NCBI RefSeq assembly: GCF_008124525.1
Contig: NZ_VNHJ01000004.1
Span: 204,769 to 268,768 of the forward strand
Length of the DNA stretch: 64,000 nt
Origin: Oceanicella actignis
GTDB taxonomy: Bacteria; Pseudomonadota; Alphaproteobacteria; Rhodobacterales; Rhodobacteraceae
Direction: 5' to 3'
The position numbers and the translations under genes are program-made. Numbering within the stretch: the stretch's first letter is position 1; each line of letters opens with the position of its first letter. Of this stretch, positions 45,118 to 56,697 are shown one piece after another. A model generated the notes under the pieces. That model searched no databases. It had not been told where the DNA came from and saw nothing but the letters and a program-made list of their open reading frames with translations.

Positions 45118-46164
45118 ATGGCGGCGCTGGTCAAAAGCGAAACCGGCTTCGACGAGGATTTCGAGGCGCAGGAGGCCCTGGCGCGCAAGGCCCTCGACCT
45201 TGCCCACGCAAGGCGGCTGCCCCCCACGCCGCGCGTCTTCGAGGTGCTCTATGGCTATGTGCGCGGCGAGCCCGAAGGGTTGCGCAACGCCGTCGGCGCG
45301 CTGCTGGAACGCGACGAATCCCCCGCATTGTCGGCGATCGAGCGCATCTATGAAGAGCATCTCGCCCTTGGCGCGGCCCCCGTGCGGCTGTTGTCGCTGG
45401 GCCAGACGCTGGACGGCGAAATGGGCGAGGTGGTCGAACGCCTGGCGCGGCGCGAGACCGAGGATGCGCGCTTCATGGGCGCCCTCACCCGCATCCGCGA
45501 AGGGGTGAACCTGCTTTCGCGCGCCTCGACCGTGCGCGAGGCCGCCGAGTCGCTGATCGACGTCACCGGCGCCCACGCCGCGCAAACCAGCGATCTGACC
45601 TCCCAGCTTCGCGCCGCCCGGCGAAAGATCGAGGATCTGTCGCGCGATCTGAAGGATCTGCGCGAAGCGGCCTATCTGGACCATCTGACCCAGCTCCCGA
45701 ACCGCCGGCGGCTGGACGCCGTGCTCGAGGCCGAAATCGCCGCGGCGCCCGAACGCGGCCCGCTGTGCTTCGCGCTGGCCGACATCGACCGCTTCAAGCA
45801 GCTCAACGACCGATACGGTCACGCCGTGGGCGACTCGGTGCTCAAGGAATTCGGCCGCATCCTCAAGCTCAACCTCAAGGGAAAGGACACGCCCGCCCGC
45901 TTCGGCGGCGAGGAATTCGCCATGGTCCTGCCGGCGACCCACCTGATGGGCGCGCGCCACATCGCCGAAAAGATCCGGCAGGAGCTGGCGGCGAAAAGCT
46001 TCGTCGTCGCCGAAACCCGCGAGCGCCTCGGGACGGTGACCGTGTCGGTGGGCGTCACGCAGCTGCGCGAAGGCGAGGACGCCGCCGCGCTGATCAAGCG
46101 TGCCGACGAGCTGCTCTACAAGGCGAAGGAAGCCGGACGCAACCGCGTGGCGAGCGCCGCCTGA
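45118..46164 (+). CDS. GGDEF-domain diguanylate cyclase
   Basis: The 348-residue protein has an N-terminal helical region without a recognised sensor (about 1-180) and a C-terminal GGDEF domain with RFGGEEFAMVL (GGEEF at 263-267), so it can make cyclic di-GMP. The usual inhibitory RxxD I-site is replaced by KGKD (254-257), so product inhibition may be weak. It is soluble, with no membrane helix. It converges with rpoD, sharing a hairpin. Confidence 0.9.
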   Translation: MAALVKSETGFDEDFEAQEALARKALDLAHARRLPPTPRVFEVLYGYVRGEPEGLRNAVGALLERDESPALSAIERIYEEHLALGAAPVRLLSLGQTLDGEMGEVVERLARRETEDARFMGALTRIREGVNLLSRASTVREAAESLIDVTGAHAAQTSDLTSQLRAARRKIEDLSRDLKDLREAAYLDHLTQLPNRRRLDAVLEAEIAAAPERGPLCFALADIDRFKQLNDRYGHAVGDSVLKEFGRILKLNLKGKDTPARFGGEEFAMVLPATHLMGARHIAEKIRQELAAKSFVVAETRERLGTVTVSVGVTQLREGEDAAALIKRADELLYKAKEAGRNRVASAA

Positions 46165-46166
46165 GG

Positions 46167-46190
46167 GCCGCGCCCCGGCTGGGGCGCGGC
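46167..46190. terminator. Shared hairpin between the GGDEF gene and rpoD
   Basis: GCCGCGCCCC (46167-46176) pairs perfectly with GGGGCGCGGC (46181-46190) around GGCT. It lies three bases after the GGDEF stop and seven before the rpoD stop. No T-tract follows on either strand, but position and stability suit a bidirectional terminator. Confidence 0.55.
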
Positions 46191-46197
46191 GCCCGCT

Positions 46198-48126
<1,929 letters not shown>

Positions 48127-48218
48127 GTACGTCTCCGCTTGGCCGACCGTTCCGCCAGGCTGGCGCCCGGGAACGGCCCGCGATTGAGATCCCGAGTCCG
48201 TCAGACCGGGATATATAG

Positions 48219-48239
48219 GTGATTCGCGATTCGAATCAC
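48219..48239. promoter_or_regulatory. Palindrome and AT-rich box between dnaG and rpoD
   Basis: Arms GTGATTCG (48219-48226) and CGAATCAC (48232-48239) enclose five bases, and the next bases toward rpoD hold TATATA (48217-48212), a good -10 for a rpoD-proximal promoter. The palindrome covers the dnaG stop codon. No matching -35 was found, so an alternative promoter type or regulator site is likely. Confidence 0.45.
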
Positions 48240-50299
48240 GCCCCGTCGGGCCGATTTTTTCGCCGCTTCCTCGCCCAGATTCGCGATTCGTGCAATGCGC
48301 GCAGCTGCGCGCGCAGCGCCTCTTCGTTCTCGTCGCCCAGCGCCTCGGCGCCCGGCGCGGGGCGGGCGGCGCGCTCGCGCTCCTGCGCGGCCTGCGCCAG
48401 GCGGCGCATCAGCAGATCGAACGCGCCTTCGGCGCCGAGGTCGCGCCGCGCCGCCTCGATCTCGGCCGCCTGCGCCTGCCGCGCCAGGTGAATGGCCAGC
48501 GCCTCGCGCAGCACCGCCTCGGCCCGGGCGCGCGGGGCGCCGCGCGCCAGCGCCGGCGTCAGCGGCGCGACGCCCTGCGCCAGAAGCGCGTGCGGATCGC
48601 GCCCCAGCCGCCGCGCCACGCCCGCGCGCAGGATGTCGGGGGCTTCGGCCTCGGGCGCCTCGAGGGCGGGGCCCAGCTCGGCCAGGATCGCATCGCGCAC
48701 CGCCTCGAATTCGGGCGTCTCGAAGCGCAGCACGTCGAGCTCGGCCTCGAAGGTCTCGGCCAGCGGCGGGTGGTTGAGCACGCCCAGAAGCAGCGCCGCC
48801 TCGCGCCAGCGCGCGGGCGAGGCGCCGGCGCGCGAGGCCAGCTGCGAGGCGCGCAGCTGCGCCGAGGGCCCCGCCTCGCGCCGGGCCGCGTCCTTCCAGC
48901 CGCCGCGCCGGGCGCCGAAGCCGCCGCGCCGCCCCCCCGGCGCGCGCCCCCAATCCTGATGCGGTTCGGCGGCAGGCGGCGGGTCGTCCTCGGGCGCGCG
49001 GAATCGGCGCGCCGGGCGGCCGAAGAGCGCATCGCGCCGCTCGCGCAGCGCGTCGGCGTAGTGCCCGCGCAAGCCGCGGTCGGGGATGCGCGCAAGCGCC
49101 TCGGACAGGCGCTTGTCCAGCGCCGCGCGGCGCTCGGGCGCGTCGAACACCCTGCCCTCGATCTCGCGCCGCCACAGCATCTCGACCAGCGGCAGCGCCT
49201 CGGCGATCAGCCGCTCGAGCGCCTCGGGCCCCGAATCGCGCAGGAAGTCGTCGGGGTCCTTGCCCTCGGGCAGCAGGCAGAATCGCAGCGTCTTTCCCGG
49301 CTCGAGCAGCGGCAGCGCCAGGTCGACCAGCCGCCGCGCCGCCCGCAGCCCCGCCGCGTCGCCGTCGAGCATGATGACCGGCTCGTCCGCCAGCCGCCAC
49401 ATCAGCCGCAGCTGGCGCTCGGTCACCGCCGTGCCCAGGGGCGCCACGGCCGCCTCGAACCCCGCCAGGACCAGGGCGATGACGTCCATGTAGCCCTCGG
49501 CCACCAGCAGCCGCCCGGCGCGGCCCGCGGCCTCGCGCGCGGGGCCGATGTTGTAGAGCGTGCTTCCCTTGTCGAAAAGCGGCGTGTCCGGGCTGTTGAG
49601 ATACTTGGCCCGCGCGTCCTCGCGCAGCGCCCGCCCGCCGAAGGCGATGCAGCGCCCGCGCGCGTCGCGGATGGGAAACATGACGCGCCCGCGGAACCTG
49701 TCATAGGGCGCCGAGCCGTCGTCGGGGCGGATCGCCATGCCCGATTCCACGATCAGCTCCTGCGAAACGCCCTTGTTCGTCAGATGCGCGAGCAGCGCGC
49801 CGCGGTCGTCGGGCGCGAATCCGATCCCGAAGCGCTCGATCGCGGCCTCGTCCAGGCCGCGGCGGCGAAGGTATTCGCGCGCCTGCGCGCCGCGCGCCCC
49901 GCGCAGCTGCATGCGCATGAACCGGGCCGACAGCTCCATCACCTCGACCAGCGTCTTGCGCCGGTCCTCGCGGCGGGCGGCCTCGGGATCGCGCGCGGGC
50001 ATGGTCAGCCCCGCCTCGGCGGCCAGAAGCTCGACCGCCTCGATGAAGGACAGGTTCTCGCTCTCCATCACGAAGCCGATCGCATCGCCCTTCGCCTGGC
50101 AGCCGAAGCAATAGTAGAAGCCCTTGCGGTCGTCGACATGGAACGAGGCGGTGCGCTCCTGGTGGAAGGGGCACGGCGCCCACCAGTCGCCGCGGGAGGG
50201 ATTGGACTTGCGCCGATCCCACGCGACCTTGCGCCCGACGACGTCGGACAGGCTCACGCGCGTGCGCAGCTCATCGAGGAAACCGGGCGGCAGGGACAT
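48236..50299 (-). CDS. dnaG: DNA primase DnaG
   Basis: The 687-residue primase has the CHC2-type zinc domain ([25 protein letters not shown], about 40-64), a Toprim core with EGYMDVIAL (about 268) and the LDGDAAG metal segment (about 308-314). It makes RNA primers at the fork. The C-terminal DnaB-interacting part is Ala/Arg-rich. The gene lies between DUF3572 and rpoD on one strand. Confidence 0.96.
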   Translation of the reverse strand: MSLPPGFLDELRTRVSLSDVVGRKVAWDRRKSNPSRGDWWAPCPFHQERTASFHVDDRKGFYYCFGCQAKGDAIGFVMESENLSFIEAVELLAAEAGLTMPARDPEAARREDRRKTLVEVMELSARFMRMQLRGARGAQAREYLRRRGLDEAAIERFGIGFAPDDRGALLAHLTNKGVSQELIVESGMAIRPDDGSAPYDRFRGRVMFPIRDARGRCIAFGGRALREDARAKYLNSPDTPLFDKGSTLYNIGPAREAAGRAGRLLVAEGYMDVIALVLAGFEAAVAPLGTAVTERQLRLMWRLADEPVIMLDGDAAGLRAARRLVDLALPLLEPGKTLRFCLLPEGKDPDDFLRDSGPEALERLIAEALPLVEMLWRREIEGRVFDAPERRAALDKRLSEALARIPDRGLRGHYADALRERRDALFGRPARRFRAPEDDPPPAAEPHQDWGRAPGGRRGGFGARRGGWKDAARREAGPSAQLRASQLASRAGASPARWREAALLLGVLNHPPLAETFEAELDVLRFETPEFEAVRDAILAELGPALEAPEAEAPDILRAGVARRLGRDPHALLAQGVAPLTPALARGAPRARAEAVLREALAIHLARQAQAAEIEAARRDLGAEGAFDLLMRRLAQAAQERERAARPAPGAEALGDENEEALRAQLRALHESRIWARKRRKNRPDGA

Positions 50300-50341
50300 G
50301 CGGGGACTATCGCGCGCGGGGGCCGATTCTCCAAGCGGCGC

Positions 50342-50620
50342 TCAGGTCCAATGCGGAAGATCGCCGCCCGGCAGCGCCGCGCGTGCGCGCAGGGGCGCGT
50401 CATAGGGCCGGCCGGCGGCGTCGCAAAAGGCGATCACCGCCCCCTCGTCGCCAAGCAGGATGTCGAGCACGAAGCCCAGAAATTCGGGATCGGCCGCGCG
50501 CGCGCGCACGGTGTCCGCATCGGCGCCGGCGGCGGCCAGAAAGGCCCCCAGCCGGTCCGGGTCCGACGCCATCCATGCCAGCGCCTCAAGCGCCAACGCC
50601 TCGGCCGCGTCTCGGTTCAT
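50342..50620 (-). CDS. DUF3572 family protein
   Basis: The 92-residue acidic helical protein starts MNRDAAEALALEALAWMASDPDRLGAFLAAAG, the hallmark of alphaproteobacterial DUF3572. Function is unknown. The start at 50620 excludes a longer frame that runs into the pleD control region. It is divergent from pleD, as in many Rhodobacterales, and is upstream of dnaG on the same strand. Confidence 0.88.
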   Translation of the reverse strand: MNRDAAEALALEALAWMASDPDRLGAFLAAAGADADTVRARAADPEFLGFVLDILLGDEGAVIAFCDAAGRPYDAPLRARAALPGGDLPHWT

Positions 50621-50777
50621 GCCAGGTTCCTCCGATGTTCTCGCGATCTCGACCGGTGGCCGAAACCCTTCGTTAACGCTTATATCGTGAAGTGAGCGGA
50701 AGCGGAGCGTCGCCGCGCTTCGCAAATCTCGATCGCCGCCCGGCGCGGGCGCCGATTTCGTGTGCGGGAGAAAATGC

Positions 50778-52145
50778 ATGAGCGGACGAATCCTCGTCGT
50801 CGACGACGTGGCGACCAACCGCATGCTGCTCGCCGCGCGCCTTGGCGCAGACTATTATGACGTCACCACCGCCGCCAACGGCCGCGACGCGCTCGAGATC
50901 TGCGCGCGCGAGGCGCCGGATCTGGTGCTGCTGGACGTGGTCATGCCCGAGCTCGACGGGTTCGAGGTGTGCCGCCGCATCAAGAGCGATCCGCTGCTGC
51001 ACCACATCCCCGTGGTGATGATCACCGCCCTCAACGAGCCCGAGGAGCGGGTGCGCGGGCTCGAGGCCGGGGCGGACGACTTCCTGACCAAGCCTGTGAA
51101 CGAGCTGGAGCTGAACGCGCGCGTGCGCAACCTGCTGCGCATGAAGATGATGATCGACGAGATGCGCCTGCGCGTCGAGACGACCCAGTCGCTGGGGCTG
51201 GAAGCCGTCCGGGCCGAGCTGGACGTGGATGTTTCGGGGGCCAATGTGATGATCGTCGCGGCGGAGCCCGACAGCGCGCGCCGGCGCGCCGACATCCTGC
51301 GCAAGGCGCTGGACGTTAGCGTGCGCATTCCGCCCAACGACCGCGAGGCGCTGACCATGGCCGAAGCCGCGCCCCCCGACGCGTTCCTGATCGACCGGCG
51401 CCTGCCTGCCGGCGGCGACGGGCTGCGGCTGGTTTCGGCCCTGCGCTCGCGCCAGTCGACGCGCGCAAGCGCGATCGTGCTGGTCGCGCCCGAGGGCGAC
51501 GCGGCCTCGGCCGCCAAGGGCCTGGACCTTGGCGCAGGCGACTATCTGTTCGAGCCCGTCGACGCGGCCGAGCTTGTCGCGCGCATGCGCTCGCAGCTTC
51601 GGCGCAAGCGCTATGCGGACGAGCTGCGCGACACGCTGCTCGACGGCCTGCGCCTTGCGGTGACCGATCCGCTGACGGGGCTGTTCAACCGGCGCTACGC
51701 GGCCACGCACCTGCAAGGGCTGATCAGAAACGCGCGCGACGGCGAGCTTGGGGTGATGATGATGGACATCGACCGCTTCAAGCAGGTGAACGACACCTAC
51801 GGCCACGCCGCCGGCGACGCGGTGCTGCGCGAGTTCGCGCGCCGGCTGAAGGCCAATGTGCGCGGCGCGGATCTGACGGCGCGCCTTGGCGGCGAGGAGT
51901 TCCTGGTCGCCATGCCCGATGCGCGCCGCGAAGCCGTGGCCGCGGCGGCCGAGCGCGTGCGCGCGGCCATCCAGGAACCTCCGTTCGACATCGGCGATCG
52001 CGAGATTCCGGTCACCGTGTCCATCGGCGTGGCGATGTATGCGCCCGGCGACGGGGCCGAAAGCCTGATCGAGGCTGCCGACGCGGCGCTTTACGCCAGC
52101 AAGAACGGCGGGCGCAACCGCGTCACCTTTCGCGACGCCGCCTGA
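50778..52145 (+). CDS. pleD: PleD-type response regulator with diguanylate cyclase output
   Basis: The 455-residue protein has a receiver domain with phosphoacceptor Asp53 (LLDVVMPELDG), a second, degenerate receiver-like domain (about 150-280), and GGDEF with RLGGEEFLVAM (GGEEF 371-375). The product-inhibition I-site RGAD (362-365) is intact. Phosphorylation would promote dimerisation and c-di-GMP synthesis. The ATG at 50778 follows GGGAG; an ATG four bases upstream is out of frame. Confidence 0.93.
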   Translation: MSGRILVVDDVATNRMLLAARLGADYYDVTTAANGRDALEICAREAPDLVLLDVVMPELDGFEVCRRIKSDPLLHHIPVVMITALNEPEERVRGLEAGADDFLTKPVNELELNARVRNLLRMKMMIDEMRLRVETTQSLGLEAVRAELDVDVSGANVMIVAAEPDSARRRADILRKALDVSVRIPPNDREALTMAEAAPPDAFLIDRRLPAGGDGLRLVSALRSRQSTRASAIVLVAPEGDAASAAKGLDLGAGDYLFEPVDAAELVARMRSQLRRKRYADELRDTLLDGLRLAVTDPLTGLFNRRYAATHLQGLIRNARDGELGVMMMDIDRFKQVNDTYGHAAGDAVLREFARRLKANVRGADLTARLGGEEFLVAMPDARREAVAAAAERVRAAIQEPPFDIGDREIPVTVSIGVAMYAPGDGAESLIEAADAALYASKNGGRNRVTFRDAA

Positions 52146-52147
52146 GC

Positions 52148-52165
52148 GGGGCGCCCCGGCGCCCC
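52148..52165. terminator. Hairpin between pleD and polA
   Basis: GGGGCGC (52148-52154) pairs with GCGCCCC (52159-52165) around CCCG, filling the whole spacer between the two convergent stops. No T-tract follows. Confidence 0.5.
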
Positions 52166-55018
52166 TCAATGCGCCTCGGCCCAGCTCCGCCCCACCCCGG
52201 CATCGACCTTGAGCGGCGTCGACATGGCCACCGCCGGCTCGGGCGCGCCCTCCATCACCGCGCGCATGACCTCGATCAGGCGCGGGGCTTCGTCCTCGGG
52301 GCATTCGAACAGCAGCTCGTCATGCACCTGCAGCAGCATGCGCGCGCGCAGATCGGCCTCGCGCAGCGCGGCGGGTGCGCGGATCATGGCGCGGCGGATG
52401 ACGTCGGCGGCCGAGCCCTGGATGGGCGCGTTGATGGCCGCGCGCTGCTGAAAGCCCGCGCGCGGGCCGCGGGCGTTGATCTCGGGCGTGTGGATGCGCC
52501 GCCCGAAGATGGTGCGCACGAAGCCGTCGCGCCGCGCCTCTTCGACGGTGCGGTCCATGTAGACGCGGATCTCGGGGAACTTTTGGAAGTAGGCGTCGAT
52601 GAAGGCCTTGGCCTCGTCGCGCGAGATGCCCAGCTGATTGGCCAGGCCGAAGGGCGAGATGCCGTAGATCACGCCGAAATTGATGGCCTTGGCGCGTCGG
52701 CGCACCATGGGGTCCATGCCCTCGACGGGCACGCCGAAGACCTCGGACGCGGTCATGGCGTGAATGTCCATTCCCTTTCGGAAGGCGTCCTTCAGCGCCG
52801 GCACGTCGGCGATGTGCGCCAGGATGCGCAGCTCGATCTGCGAGTAGTCGAGCGAGACGACGACCGAGCCCTCCTCGGCCACGAAGGCCTCGCGGATGGC
52901 GCGGCCGGCCTCGGTGCGCACCGGAATGTTCTGCAGGTTCGGATCGGTCGAGGCCAGGCGCCCCGTCGTCGTCGCCGCCAGCGAGAAGCTGGTGTGCACG
53001 CGCCCCGTCTCGGGGTTCACATGGCCCGGCAGCGCGTCGGTGTAGGTGGATTTGAGCTTGGCCAGCTGGCGCCAGTCCAGCACCCGCGCGGCCAGCTCGT
53101 TGCCTTCGGCGGCCAGGGTCTCGAGCACGTCGGCGGGGGTGGACCAGGCGCCGGACTTGCCCTTCTTGCCGCCGGGCAGGCCCATCTTCTCGAACAGGAT
53201 CTCGCCCAGCTGGCGCGGCGAGCCGACGTTGAAGCTCTGCCCCGCCAGGGCGTGGATCTCGGCCTCGAGCTCGGCCATGCGGGCCGCGAACTCGTTCGAC
53301 AGGCGGTTGAGGCGCGGCACGTCGACCTTGACGCCGGTCATCTCCATCTGCGCCAGCACCGGCACGAGGGGCCGCTCGAGCGTCTCGTAGACCGTTGCCA
53401 GCCCCTCGCGCGGCAGCCGCCCGCGCAGGGCGTCGCGCAGGCGCCAGGTCACGTCCGCGTCCTCGGCGGCGTAGGGCGCGGCCTTGTCCAGCGGCACGCG
53501 GTCGAAGGTGATCGCCGACTTGCCCGAGCCGATCAGCTCCTTGATGCCCAGCGGCTCATGCCCCAGATGCAGGCGCGACAGCTCGTCCATGCCATGCCCG
53601 TGCAGCCCCGCGTCGAGCGCGTAGCTGATGAGCATGGTGTCCTCGTGACAGATGACCGGCGCGCCGTGGCGGGCCAGCACCTTCATGTCATACTTGATGT
53701 TGTGCCCGATCTTGAGCACCGCCGGATCGGCCAGGGTCGGCGCCAGCATGCGCAGCGCCTCGTCGCGGTCCATCTGGCCCGGCGCGGGCTTGCGGGCGCC
53801 CAGCAGGTCGCCGTCGCCCTCGACATGGCGGAAGGGGACGTAGCACGCGCGCCCGGGCGCGACGCAGATCGACAGGCCCACCAGATCGGCGCGCATCTCG
53901 TCCAGCGAGGTGGTCTCGACGTCGATCGCCGCCTCGCCGCGCTCGCTCATCATCTCGATCCAGCGCGCCAGCGCCGCGGCGTCGCGCACCACCTCGTAGC
54001 CGTCGCGATCGATGGCGGCGGGCGGATCGGCCTGCGCGGCGCCGGACCCGGCGTCGGACCCGGCCTCGGCGGGGCGCGGCGCAGGCGCGGCGGGCGGCTC
54101 GACGCCCAGCTTCTGGGCCGCGCGGCGCAGAAGGGTGCGGAACTCCATTCGCGACAGGAAGTCGAGCAGCGCCTGCGGATCTGGCTTGCGCAGGGCCAGC
54201 TCCTCGAGCGGCAGGGGCGGCGGCACGTCGCGGGCCAGCTCGACCAGGCGGCGCGACATGCGGATGCGCTCGGCGTTCTCGAGCAGGGTCTGGCGGCGCT
54301 TGGGCTGGGGAATGTCCTGCGCGTGGGCGAGGAGGTTCTCCAGATCGCCGTATTCCTGGATCAGCTTCGCCGCGGTCTTGACGCCGATGCCCGGCGCGCC
54401 CGGCACGTTGTCGACCGGATCGCCCGCCAGCGCCTGCACGTCCACCACGCGCTCGGGCGGGACGCCGAAGCGGGCCTCGACCTCTTCGGGGCCGATGACC
54501 TGGTTCTTCATCCCGTCGACGAGGCGCACGCGCTCGTCCACCAGCTGCATCAGGTCCTTGTCGGACGAGATGATGGTGACCTTGGCCCCCGCCTCGCGCG
54601 CGAGGCGGGCGTAGGTGGCGATGATGTCGTCCGCCTCCCAGCCCTCGGCCTCGATGACCGGCAGGTTGTAGGCGCGCGCCGCCTCGCGCACGAGCGGGAA
54701 CTGGGGGACCAGATCCTCGGGCGGCGGCGGGCGGTTGGCCTTGTATTCGGGAAAGATGTCGTTGCGGAAGGTCTTGCCCGGATGATCGAAGATCACCGCC
54801 GCATGCGTCACGGGGCAGCCCGAGGCGTCGCCATCGGCGGCGCGCTCGGCGATCATCTTCTGGATCATGTTGCAAAAGCCGGCCACCGCGCCGACGGGCA
54901 GCCCGTCGGAGCGGCGCGTGAGCGGCGGCAGCGCGTGATAGGCGCGGAAGATGAAGCCCGAGCCGTCCACCAGCTCCAGATGGTCGCCGGGGCCCAGGGG
55001 GCGGCCCTGCCCGCTCAC
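52166..55018 (-). CDS. polA: DNA polymerase I
   Basis: The 950-residue polymerase has the 5'-nuclease domain (LVDGSGFIFRAYHALPPL start, SSDKDLMQLV), a 3'-5' exonuclease that looks active (AIDVETTSLDE) and the palm motifs VSLDYSQIELRILAH, RRRAKAINFGVIYG and QVHDELLFE. I place the start at GTG 55018, four bases after the upstream gene's stop. The ATG at 55087 would overlap that gene by 65 bases and add 23 unconserved residues. It repairs and processes Okazaki fragments. Confidence 0.92.
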   Translation of the reverse strand: MSGQGRPLGPGDHLELVDGSGFIFRAYHALPPLTRRSDGLPVGAVAGFCNMIQKMIAERAADGDASGCPVTHAAVIFDHPGKTFRNDIFPEYKANRPPPPEDLVPQFPLVREAARAYNLPVIEAEGWEADDIIATYARLAREAGAKVTIISSDKDLMQLVDERVRLVDGMKNQVIGPEEVEARFGVPPERVVDVQALAGDPVDNVPGAPGIGVKTAAKLIQEYGDLENLLAHAQDIPQPKRRQTLLENAERIRMSRRLVELARDVPPPLPLEELALRKPDPQALLDFLSRMEFRTLLRRAAQKLGVEPPAAPAPRPAEAGSDAGSGAAQADPPAAIDRDGYEVVRDAAALARWIEMMSERGEAAIDVETTSLDEMRADLVGLSICVAPGRACYVPFRHVEGDGDLLGARKPAPGQMDRDEALRMLAPTLADPAVLKIGHNIKYDMKVLARHGAPVICHEDTMLISYALDAGLHGHGMDELSRLHLGHEPLGIKELIGSGKSAITFDRVPLDKAAPYAAEDADVTWRLRDALRGRLPREGLATVYETLERPLVPVLAQMEMTGVKVDVPRLNRLSNEFAARMAELEAEIHALAGQSFNVGSPRQLGEILFEKMGLPGGKKGKSGAWSTPADVLETLAAEGNELAARVLDWRQLAKLKSTYTDALPGHVNPETGRVHTSFSLAATTTGRLASTDPNLQNIPVRTEAGRAIREAFVAEEGSVVVSLDYSQIELRILAHIADVPALKDAFRKGMDIHAMTASEVFGVPVEGMDPMVRRRAKAINFGVIYGISPFGLANQLGISRDEAKAFIDAYFQKFPEIRVYMDRTVEEARRDGFVRTIFGRRIHTPEINARGPRAGFQQRAAINAPIQGSAADVIRRAMIRAPAALREADLRARMLLQVHDELLFECPEDEAPRLIEVMRAVMEGAPEPAVAMSTPLKVDAGVGRSWAEAH

Positions 55019-55022
55019 CGGC

Positions 55023-55205
55023 TCAGCCCTTGTCCGCGGGGCCGCCCCTGAGGACGAACTTCTTGTCGCAATATCCGCATTCGACATAGCCCTTGTCCTC
55101 GGGGATCGTCATCCACACGCGCGGATGGCCCAGCGGGCCGGCGCCGCCGTCGCAGCTGACGCGGGTCGTCTCGACGATCTCGACTTCGGGGGCTTCGATG
55201 GGCAT
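55023..55205 (-). CDS. Zinc-finger domain-containing protein (CHCC type)
   Basis: The 60-residue protein carries Cys18, His27, Cys43 and Cys46 ([10 protein letters not shown] then [11 protein letters not shown]), the CHCC zinc site related to the complex I NDUFS6 family. It starts [14 protein letters not shown]; the open frame upstream adds Arg-rich sequence and is not needed. polA begins right after it, so the two are likely one transcript. Confidence 0.88.
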   Translation of the reverse strand: MPIEAPEVEIVETTRVSCDGGAGPLGHPRVWMTIPEDKGYVECGYCDKKFVLRGGPADKG

Positions 55206-55428
55206 GGCGTGTCCTCGTGCGGTTGCGGGGCTCGGCGCGAGCCCGTGCGGATGGCGGCGGCGCGCGCTCCGGCGGGTGCGCGCGCGCATGATAGCGATGC
55301 GCGCGTGCGCGGCAAGCGCCCGCGGCGCGGTTGAACGCTTGGCCCGGCGGGCGTATCAACGCGGGGCCGCCCGCCGGGCGCATCGACGCCGGGCCGCCCG
55401 CCCCGCAGCCGCCATGGAGCCGCATCGC

Positions 55429-56409
55429 ATGACCTCGCCCGCCGCCCCGGACGCCGCACCAGACGCCGCCATTTCCGTGCGCGGCCTGCGCAAGGTCTAT
55501 CGCGGCGGCAAGGAGGCGCTGCGCGGCATCGATCTGGACGTGCCGCGCGGGGCGATCTTCGGCCTTCTGGGGCCGAACGGCGCGGGCAAGTCGACCTTCA
55601 TCAACATTCTGGCGGGGCTGACGATCAAGACCGCCGGGCAGGTGCGCATCTGGGGCTTCGATCAGGACCGCAACCCGCGCCAGTCGCGCGCCGCCATCGG
55701 GGTGGTGCCGCAGGAGCTGAACATCGACCCCTTCTTCACGCCGCGCGCCGCGCTCGAGGTGCAGGCCGGGCTTTACGGCGTGCCGCGCGCGCGCCGGCGC
55801 ACCGACGAGATCCTGGCCAAGGTCGGTCTGGCGGACAAGGCCGAAGCCTATGCCCGCACGCTTTCGGGCGGCATGCGGCGGCGGCTGCTGGTGGCCAAGG
55901 CGCTGGTGCACGATCCGGCGGTTCTGGTTCTGGACGAGCCGACGGCGGGCGTGGACATCGAGCTGCGGCGCATGCTCTGGGACTATGTGCGCGAGCTGAA
56001 CGCGCGCGGGGTGACGATCATCCTGACCACGCATTACCTCGAGGAGGCCGAGGAGATGTGCGACCGCATCGCCGTCATCGGCGACGGGCGCCTGATCGCC
56101 TGCGACGACAAGGCGGCGCTGCTCTCGCGGCTGGACGAGCGCGTTCTGGCCGTGCGGATCGAGCCGGAGGAGGCGCGCGCGCAGGCCGCCCGTCTGGACC
56201 TGCCCGGCGGCGCGCGCGCGCATCTGCGCGCGGACGGCTGGCTCGAGATCGCCTATCGGCGCGGCGCGACCGATCCGGGCGCGCTGATCGCGCGGATCGA
56301 GCGCGCGCAGGGCCGGATCGTGGACCTGGCCACGCGCGAGCCTGATCTTGAGGACGTGTTCATGAGCCTTCTGCGCGAGGCGGGCGCAGCGCGCGACCGC
56401 GCCGGCTGA
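55429..56409 (+). CDS. ABC transporter ATP-binding protein
   Basis: The 326-residue ATPase has Walker A GLLGPNGAGKST (about 40-51), signature LSGGMRRRLLVAKAL (about 145-159), Walker B LVLDEPTAGVD and a D-loop His in LTTHYLEEAEE. The C-terminal 90 residues form a DrrA/CcmA-type accessory region, so it probably drives a two-gene exporter. No permease gene is adjacent. GGAG about nine bases upstream supports ATG 55429; ATG 55414 is in frame and possible. Confidence 0.88.
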   Translation: MTSPAAPDAAPDAAISVRGLRKVYRGGKEALRGIDLDVPRGAIFGLLGPNGAGKSTFINILAGLTIKTAGQVRIWGFDQDRNPRQSRAAIGVVPQELNIDPFFTPRAALEVQAGLYGVPRARRRTDEILAKVGLADKAEAYARTLSGGMRRRLLVAKALVHDPAVLVLDEPTAGVDIELRRMLWDYVRELNARGVTIILTTHYLEEAEEMCDRIAVIGDGRLIACDDKAALLSRLDERVLAVRIEPEEARAQAARLDLPGGARAHLRADGWLEIAYRRGATDPGALIARIERAQGRIVDLATREPDLEDVFMSLLREAGAARDRAG

Positions 56410-56471
56410 GGCGCCCGCGCGGACCGATTCTCGCCGCGCCTGCGCGTTCGCCGCGCCCCCGCGCCTGACGC

Positions 56472-56697
56472 CGCGATCGCGGCGAGGGCCTCGGCATCCG
56501 CGCGAAGGGCGCGAAACGGCGCCGCCCGAAGCTGCCGCCGGGGTTCAAATGGACTCTGGGGTGATGAATTGTTATCATTCACCGGTGGTAAATCGTCCGT
56601 TTCGCATTATTGGGGGTGCGGACGGGTTTTCAGAGTGATCAGCGTATCATGCGCCGGGCGTTCGCGTTCTGCTGCCGGCGCTGGGGGAGAAATGGCC
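56472..56697 (+). promoter_or_regulatory. AT-rich control region of the TadG-like gene
   Basis: The spacer after the ABC ATPase has a perfect palindrome CGCCGCGATCGCGGCG (56472-56487) and then an AT-rich island (56560-56620, including TGAATTGTTATCATTCA), very unlike its GC-rich surroundings. TATCAT (56645-56650) may be a -10. The gene's SD GGGGGAG sits about eight bases before ATG 56698. Confidence 0.4.

Noticed and set aside
50673..52304. Minus-strand frame antisense to pleD
   Set aside because: pleD has receiver and GGDEF motifs in the sense frame; the antisense product is His/Arg-rich without domains.
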